The translations under genes were made by a program, and so were the position numbers. A DNA stretch of 7,347 bases from Phascolarctobacterium sp. (GTDB lineage Bacteria > Bacillota > Negativicutes > Acidaminococcales > Acidaminococcaceae): positions 1 through 7,347 of the forward strand of contig JAEDNJ010000075.1 in assembly GCA_016302525.1 (NCBI GenBank). Direction: 5' to 3'. Of this stretch, positions 4,449 through 7,347 are shown one piece after another. Positions within the stretch are counted from its first letter, which is position 1. Every line of letters starts with the position of its first letter. The notes beneath the pieces were generated by a model that saw nothing but the letters and a program-made list of their open reading frames with translations, had not been told where the DNA came from and ran no database searches.

Positions 4449-4837
4449 TTCTTTTCGCTCCTTTCAAACTTTTGAATAGCATCAGCAATTTTGTCTATGA
4501 CCTTATCAACAGCCTTGTCAGCAAGCTCACCTGTAGCTTGGATGTTGGCTGGAGTTACATATGATGCGGCTATCATTTTATAGATAGTTGACTTAGACGG
4601 GATAAAAACAGCAATCATTAAGGACAAGGCAAAAACAACTTTCGATATTTTAAAAACACTCTTTAATGCAGCAATGTTTTCTGGGTGGTATTTCACATCA
4701 TAGGTGTCATGTGAAGCAAGAAAAGCAATCACGCCTGCGCCAAAAGATAAGAGAACGCAGAATGAAGCAAAAAATCTTACGGGTCCTGCCAACCCAATCA
4801 AATAAATCAGCCACGGGGAAATAATAGGTTCATTCAT
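4445..4837 (-). CDS. Small prophage membrane protein
   Basis: This 130-residue protein has an N-terminal membrane region. Hydrophobic segments lie at about residues 8-18, 22-41 and 62-80, separated by the polar loop HDTYDVKYHPENI. A C-terminal amphipathic helix (about 100-126, ELADKAVDKVIDKIADAIQK) probably lies in the cytoplasm. The segment IYKMIAASYVTPANI at 85-99 recurs in unnamed membrane proteins of Bacillota prophages. The start is ATG 4837, with AAGGAG eight bases upstream; the in-frame GTG at 4846 overlaps that site. It follows the tiny hydrophobic gene at 4843-4959 closely, so the two may act together at the membrane. Function is unknown. Confidence 0.82.
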   Translation of the reverse strand: MNEPIISPWLIYLIGLAGPVRFFASFCVLLSFGAGVIAFLASHDTYDVKYHPENIAALKSVFKISKVVFALSLMIAVFIPSKSTIYKMIAASYVTPANIQATGELADKAVDKVIDKIADAIQKFERSEKK

Positions 4838-4842
4838 GGGTA

Positions 4843-4959
4843 TCACTCCTTAAAATAAATCACGCCAGCCATCATGGCTATAGTCATTGGCAGGTTGCCT
4901 ATCCAGCCAAATATCATAGCGCCCATGAAGGTTACAAAAGCACCGATGATGTTAATCAT
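4843..4959 (-). CDS. Hydrophobic microprotein of 38 residues
   Basis: A short open frame encodes MINIIGAFVTFMGAMIFG followed by WIGNLPMTIAMMAGVIYFKE. It is almost wholly hydrophobic, with a glycine/asparagine/proline turn in the middle, so it could be one long membrane helix or a helical hairpin. Its start overlaps the stop of the zinc-ribbon gene by eight bases, and its stop TGA lies inside the ribosome site of the membrane protein gene that starts at 4837. That fits the gapless packing of the operon. An alternative in-frame ATG at 4965 gives 40 residues, with a GGATGG just before it; GGTGAT precedes 4959. Without it there would be an unusual empty gap of over 100 bases here. No family is recognised. 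Confidence 0.65.
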   Translation of the reverse strand: MINIIGAFVTFMGAMIFGWIGNLPMTIAMMAGVIYFKE

Positions 4960-5272
4960 TGGCATCACCATCCATTTTAGCTCCGCAATACCAACAATGG
5001 TCAACTACATCGTTTTTAGCGTGATTCTCATACTGCTTACACACCGAACACATGAAATGCGCGTTATCGGTAATATCGTACTCACTTACTCGCACCCACC
5101 GCCCATGTATTTCAATATCAATACTTGGCTGCCGCCGAACGAGCCTAATAGCGTTTATCATACCGCTATCAAAATAAGTGATCCAATCTTTATCGGTATA
5201 AAGTTCTTTGTCTTCGGCAATTTCGCTTTTAATAACCTCAATCAACCTGTCGGCATTAATTAACCGAGCCAT
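4952..5272 (-). CDS. Phage zinc-ribbon protein
   Basis: The 106-residue protein begins MARLINADRLIEVIKSEI, a common lead of a phage family whose members end in a zinc ribbon. The ribbon is visible: CSVC at 75-78 and CWYC at 93-96, followed by GAKMD. A HGRWV motif at 56-60 precedes it, as usual in this family. The family has no established biochemical role; a structural zinc and nucleic acid or protein contact are expected. AGGAGG lies seven bases before the ATG at 5272. The gene overlaps its upstream neighbour by 13 bases and the microprotein downstream by 8. Confidence 0.82.
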   Translation of the reverse strand: MARLINADRLIEVIKSEIAEDKELYTDKDWITYFDSGMINAIRLVRRQPSIDIEIHGRWVRVSEYDITDNAHFMCSVCKQYENHAKNDVVDHCWYCGAKMDGDAND

Positions 5273-5508
5273 TTTCTACCCTCCTGTCTTATTTTTCTTT
5301 CGCGCAACTTCTGTATTTTCGTAAGTACATCGGCAATCCGTTTATGCTCAACAGGATATTGATTAACTCGTGCTAGGGAAAACCTTATTACTTGGTCAAT
5401 AGTAATGGGGGCCATATAACACTTCTTAGTCAGAATGCGCCACACATGACAATCCCCTCTTTTGATGCGCAAAGCTAATATGTATCGAGCAACGGATTTT
5501 ATAACCAT
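5260..5508 (-). CDS. Unknown basic protein
   Basis: I do not recognise this 82-residue protein. It is strongly basic, with an N-terminal half MVIKSVARYILALRIKRGDC, a middle ITIDQVIRFSLARVNQYP that might form a helix-turn-helix, and a C-terminal charged helix DVLTKIQKLRERKIRQEGRK. Nucleic acid binding is a guess from charge only. The start has GGAGG six bases upstream. It follows a 67-base gap with a hairpin, so it may begin a sub-operon that continues through SSB to the RinA/ArpU-like gene. Confidence 0.72.
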   Translation of the reverse strand: MVIKSVARYILALRIKRGDCHVWRILTKKCYMAPITIDQVIRFSLARVNQYPVEHKRIADVLTKIQKLRERKIRQEGRKWLG

Positions 5509-5525
5509 TATCTACCTCCCGTGGC

Positions 5526-5544
5526 TGTTGCACTTTTTGCAACA
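5526..5544. repeat. Palindrome TGTTGCA-N5-TGCAACA
   Basis: A perfect 7-bp inverted repeat with a five-base A/T-rich loop lies in the gap between the genes at 5260-5508 and 5576-5926. It has no T tract, so it is not a clear terminator. A similar palindrome with an A-rich five-base centre lies at 5953-5975, on the other side of the gene at 5576-5926. It may be a protein-binding site or an RNA hairpin. Confidence 0.5.
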
Positions 5545-5575
5545 ACCACTATCAACGCTCAAATTTTGCGTGTTG

Positions 5576-5926
5576 TTAATCTTCTAACGGCTCATATTCG
5601 TAGTCATTGAATTTCAATTCTTCTTCCTCGGCAAGTGCAATATATCTAACAAGGTTTTCTCCGGTATGTTCAACCCCGTTTTCCTCCGCCAGCTTTTCCA
5701 ACGCTCTTGCAGTAGCCTGAGCCCTTAACGCATGATGGACAATCTCATCCACGCTGTCCAGAATGATTTTTTCACATTCTTCTTTGGACCCTTCGATTTC
5801 TCTAAAGCCGCATTCGCACTCTTCAACGTCTGCCGGAATGCGGATTTTTCCACGCATTGCAGCCTTAATATCTTTTTTCAGCAGATTAGCGTATTGGTCA
5901 AAAGAAGAACAATTATATTTTGCCAT
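5576..5926 (-). CDS. Unknown acidic phage protein
   Basis: The 116-residue protein is very acidic, especially at the C-terminus (EEEELKFNDYEYEPLED). It begins MAKYNCSSFDQYANLLKKDI, has a short cysteine pair ECECGF near 36-41, and a helical middle CEKIILDSVDEIVHHALRAQ. The start of such proteins (short polar lead, then a long helical region) is common in phage accessory genes of unknown role. AGGAGG lies nine bases before ATG 5926. Its 108-base upstream gap carries an 18-base palindrome, a possible promoter, a hairpin and a DnaA-box-like sequence, so this gene probably opens a separately controlled unit. No function is assigned. Confidence 0.75.
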   Translation of the reverse strand: MAKYNCSSFDQYANLLKKDIKAAMRGKIRIPADVEECECGFREIEGSKEECEKIILDSVDEIVHHALRAQATARALEKLAEENGVEHTGENLVRYIALAEEEELKFNDYEYEPLED

Positions 5927-5943
5927 AATTCAATACCTCCTAG

Positions 5944-5952
5944 TTATCCACA
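5944..5952 (+). promoter_or_regulatory. DnaA-box-like nonamer TTATCCACA
   Basis: This is an exact match to the bacterial DnaA box consensus TTATNCACA in a non-coding, A/T-rich gap. A second exact copy is at 6422-6430 on the same strand, but that one lies inside the DUF551 coding region. Two copies do not make an origin, and either could be chance. Confidence 0.3.
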
Positions 5953-5975
5953 ACTTGTGCAAAAAATGCACAAGT
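5953..5975. repeat. Palindrome ACTTGTGCA-N5-TGCACAAGT
   Basis: A perfect 9-bp inverted repeat with an all-A (plus strand) five-base centre directly adjoins the DnaA-box-like site. On the minus strand it lies in the leader of the gene starting at 5926, about 27 bases before the ATG. No T tract follows. It resembles the palindrome at 5526-5544 in arrangement and centre. Confidence 0.55.
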
Positions 5976-6005
5976 ACACGCCACGAAAACAATAGTATTA
6001 AAATT

Positions 6006-6032
6006 ATTATCTTCGTGACGTCACGAAGCCAA
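6006..6032 (-). promoter_or_regulatory. Possible promoter overlapping the 18-base palindrome
   Basis: On the minus strand TTGGCT (6032-6027) is a fair -35. GATAAT (6011-6006, spacing 15) is a fair -10, or TAATAA (6009-6004) with spacing 17. None is strong. It would drive the gene starting at 5926, and the palindrome at 6011-6028 would cover it, as in the promoter at 2785-2813. Confidence 0.4.
6011..6028. promoter_or_regulatory. 18-base perfect palindrome CTTCGTGACGTCACGAAG, candidate operator
   Basis: This perfect even-centred palindrome lies seven bases after the stop of the MazG-like gene and upstream of the gene starting at 5926. It shares the half-site TTCGTGACG with the palindrome at 2795-2807. 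A further half-site-like TTCGTGGCG lies on the minus strand near 5986-5978. A dimeric repressor or activator site is the natural reading. Confidence 0.6.
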
Positions 6033-6034
6033 TG

Positions 6035-6343
6035 TTAATCAAGTTTGTAGCTCTTTATTCGTACGGCCCATCGCCGATACTTGCTATCTCTAAGCACCGT
6101 GTTTTCGCTAACAGTAAGACCAGATACTTTGTTAAGCATGACAACACAGTTAAGCAGGTCGTTATATTCCTCGATTAAGGAAGCTTCTGCCTGCTCTACG
6201 CTAATAGGGGTTGGATTATCTAATAGTCCTTTAGCTCTAGCGACCTTCATTGCCGCCTTACTAAGCTCGCTAGCTTCTTCTGCTAACGCCATTAAAACTG
6301 CCAGCTCGCTTATATTGTTTGCTATATAATCAATATCGTCCAT
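6035..6343 (-). CDS. MazG-like nucleotide pyrophosphohydrolase-type protein
   Basis: The 102-residue protein has the metal-binding pattern of MazG-like enzymes. EEASE sits at 22-26 in a helix LMALAEEASELSKAAMKVAR, and EEYND at 58-62 gives the ExxD part. Enzymes of this all-alpha family hydrolyse (d)NTPs or related nucleotides to monophosphate and pyrophosphate; phage versions may clean nucleotide pools or lower alarmone signals. The segment NPTPISVEQAEASLIEEYND is typical of phage members. I place the start at ATG 6343 since GAGGAG lies seven bases upstream. A longer frame to 6421 overlaps the DUF551 gene and lacks support. The ribosome site overlaps the end of the DUF551 gene, so both are coupled. 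Activity is inferred from motifs only. Confidence 0.78.
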   Translation of the reverse strand: MDDIDYIANNISELAVLMALAEEASELSKAAMKVARAKGLLDNPTPISVEQAEASLIEEYNDLLNCVVMLNKVSGLTVSENTVLRDSKYRRWAVRIKSYKLD

Positions 6344-6347
6344 GCTA

Positions 6348-6551
6348 TCACTCCTCATTTGGCGGCTCTGGCAACGGCATCCAGTGGGTAACTTCGTCGC
6401 TAATGCTTTGTCCATAGTCAATTATCCACACACATCTATCACCAATAAATTCACTGATATATCCAGTGGCCACATCTTCAATATCTTTATCGTACACCAA
6501 TACAACATCGTTAATTTTTGGCAAATTATCTGTAACACTAATCCATTTCAT
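6348..6551 (-). CDS. DUF551 phage protein
   Basis: The 67-residue protein is a single DUF551 domain. It opens with MKWISVTDNLPKINDVVLVY and closes with VTHWMPLPEPP, both hallmarks of the family, and its length is normal. DUF551 proteins are frequent in phages and prophages and have no established function. The start at 6551 is preceded by AAGGGAGTGATGGC, with GGGAG eight bases from the ATG. There are 16 bases between the upstream stop and this start, and the downstream MazG-like gene uses the last codons of this gene as its ribosome site. Confidence 0.9.
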   Translation of the reverse strand: MKWISVTDNLPKINDVVLVYDKDIEDVATGYISEFIGDRCVWIIDYGQSISDEVTHWMPLPEPPNEE

Positions 6552-6567
6552 GCCATCACTCCCTTAC

Positions 6568-6975
6568 TCAACGGCTACTCAACGTCTTGCCAGTTAGCCG
6601 CTCATAATCCTCAGCCAAATGCGCTTCGGCTTCTTCTTTAGTTTTATATACCATGCCTAAGGCTTTCAAGGCATAATCGATAATATCGCCCCACCACTTA
6701 ACATAAGAAACCCCTATTTGCCTAACACTAGGACAATAATAATACTCGTTATGTTTCGGCACCCAAGGCTTTTTCTTTACCTCATACAAACCTTGCAACA
6801 CTTTTGATAACAGTTTGCCGTGGTCCGGCCCTAGAACATCGTTCGGCTGGATAACGTGAAAACCATCCGCAGCTAATACCACTATTTCTTTGCGGTCTTT
6901 ATTCTCAATAATAAATTCTTCGCCAAGCTCTACGCCAAGCATTTTAGCGACAGCAGCCATACAATTTTTTGCCAT
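6568..6975 (-). CDS. Two-part phage protein with repeated C-terminal YY/VY domain
   Basis: The 135-residue protein has an N-terminal part MLGVELGEEFIIENKDR (12-28) through a weak beta region to KLLSKVLQGLYEVKKKPWVP (54-73). This architecture recurs in unnamed Bacillota phage proteins. The C-terminal part, from W71 with YYY at 78-80, VKWWGD at 92-97, DY at 100-101, LGMVYKTKEEAEAHL at 106-120 and LTG at 127-129, matches nearly the whole protein at 1856-2080. The role is unknown. The start at 6975 has AGGTGAGG just upstream and shares one base with the stop of the preceding gene (TAATG). Confidence 0.82.
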   Translation of the reverse strand: MAKNCMAAVAKMLGVELGEEFIIENKDRKEIVVLAADGFHVIQPNDVLGPDHGKLLSKVLQGLYEVKKKPWVPKHNEYYYCPSVRQIGVSYVKWWGDIIDYALKALGMVYKTKEEAEAHLAEDYERLTGKTLSSR

Positions 6976-7328
6976 TATTCCTCACCTCTAATAAAATTCT
7001 GCTTTGCTCCGCACCACGGGCAGAAGTAAAACATAGTGTTGGTTACAACGCCGCAGGAAAGGCAGCGCACATATCGCCCGGCGCTTAAAACAGAATCGAT
7101 CTGTTCTTTGTTCTCTGCCTCCTGCGCTCTGTGTTCCTTATGCCTCTCTCTATCCTTTTTCCTCAATTCATCACGATAACGCCGCCGAGCTTCTACTTTT
7201 TTTCTGCGACATTCTTCACAATAGCGGAGCTTTGTCCCGTCACTATTAACTGCTACAGGTCGCTTGCCGCATTGACCGCATAAGCCAGCTTCGATTCTTG
7301 CGTAATACTTTTTATGCTTTGTTGGCAT
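6975..7328 (-). CDS. Zinc-binding phage protein with two paired CxxC sites
   Basis: From ATG 7328 this protein has 117 residues. The N-terminal unit ARIEAGLCGQCGKRPVAV, with cysteines 17, 20, 37 and 40, forms one zinc site. A very basic and acidic alternating helix (about 41-77, RRKKVEARRRYRDELRKKDR onward) could be a coiled coil or nucleic acid contact. A second zinc ribbon has cysteines 89, 92, 103 and 106 and ends in GAKQNF. The first unit is widespread in phage proteins, sometimes beside HNH nuclease domains, but no HNH core is seen here. The start is uncertain: GAGGA lies 11 bases before ATG 7328, and an in-frame TTG at 7346 or a start beyond the window edge is possible. Confidence 0.75.
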   Translation of the reverse strand: MPTKHKKYYARIEAGLCGQCGKRPVAVNSDGTKLRYCEECRRKKVEARRRYRDELRKKDRERHKEHRAQEAENKEQIDSVLSAGRYVRCLSCGVVTNTMFYFCPWCGAKQNFIRGEE

Positions 7329-7347
7329 TTTTCCCGACTTCCTCAAT

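Noticed and set aside
4874..5263. Open frame of 129 residues on the plus strand
   Set aside because: It is antisense to the zinc-ribbon gene and the microprotein. The apparent hydrophobicity is the usual by-product of reading such genes backwards.
5944..6034. Replication origin
   Set aside because: Only one DnaA-like nonamer lies in the gap, with no iteron array; palindromes fit regulatory sites at least as well.
5763..6038. Plus-strand frame spanning the 5927-6034 gap
   Set aside because: It covers the palindromes and promoter region, begins inside a real minus-strand gene and encodes no recognisable motif.
1..7347. CRISPR array, insertion sequence or rRNA
   Set aside because: I see no regularly spaced direct repeats, transposase motifs or ribosomal RNA segments.

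Overview
This window looks like part of a temperate-type tailed phage or prophage of a Gram-positive-lineage bacterium (Bacillota; possibly Negativicutes, though that is only an impression from protein style). The evidence is a PBSX-type terminase pair, a phage single-stranded DNA-binding protein, DUF551, DUF4406 and MazG-like accessory genes, very short overlapping genes, and strong AGGAGG-like ribosome binding sites. Every gene I can support reads on the minus strand, so transcription runs from right (7347) to left (1). No integrase, repressor, lysis, portal or capsid gene lies in the window.

Right part (about 7328 to 2849) is a dense early/middle accessory cluster. In order of transcription it holds a two-CxxC-pair zinc protein, a phage protein with a repeated C-terminal domain, a DUF551 protein, a MazG-like protein, a gap with a palindromic operator candidate and a possible promoter, an unknown acidic protein, a gap with a hairpin, an unknown basic protein, a zinc-ribbon protein, a hydrophobic protein of about 38 residues, a membrane protein, a DUF4406 protein, SSB, an unknown phage protein, and a RinA/ArpU-like putative late regulator. 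An intrinsic terminator closes this run at 2819-2850.

Middle part (2813 to 1856) has a good promoter with a palindrome in its spacer, two small unknown genes, a second terminator, a possible promoter, an AbrB/SpoVT-type DNA-binding protein and a small protein sharing a domain with the gene at 6568-6975.

Left part (1824 to 1) appears to be the start of the late operon. A consensus promoter (TTGACA, 17 bases, TATAAT) is followed within about 20 bases by a 12-bp intrinsic terminator. Next come a class-II tRNA-like cloverleaf with an 18-base anticodon loop, a branched region, a second terminator, and a three-way-junction fold with complementary loops. After these come a small unknown gene, terminase small subunit and terminase large subunit (cut by the window edge). 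I see no other promoter between the first terminator and the terminase genes. A terminator-readthrough late switch, comparable in layout to lambda pR'/tR', is therefore the most interesting hypothesis here. It is inference from layout, not shown function.
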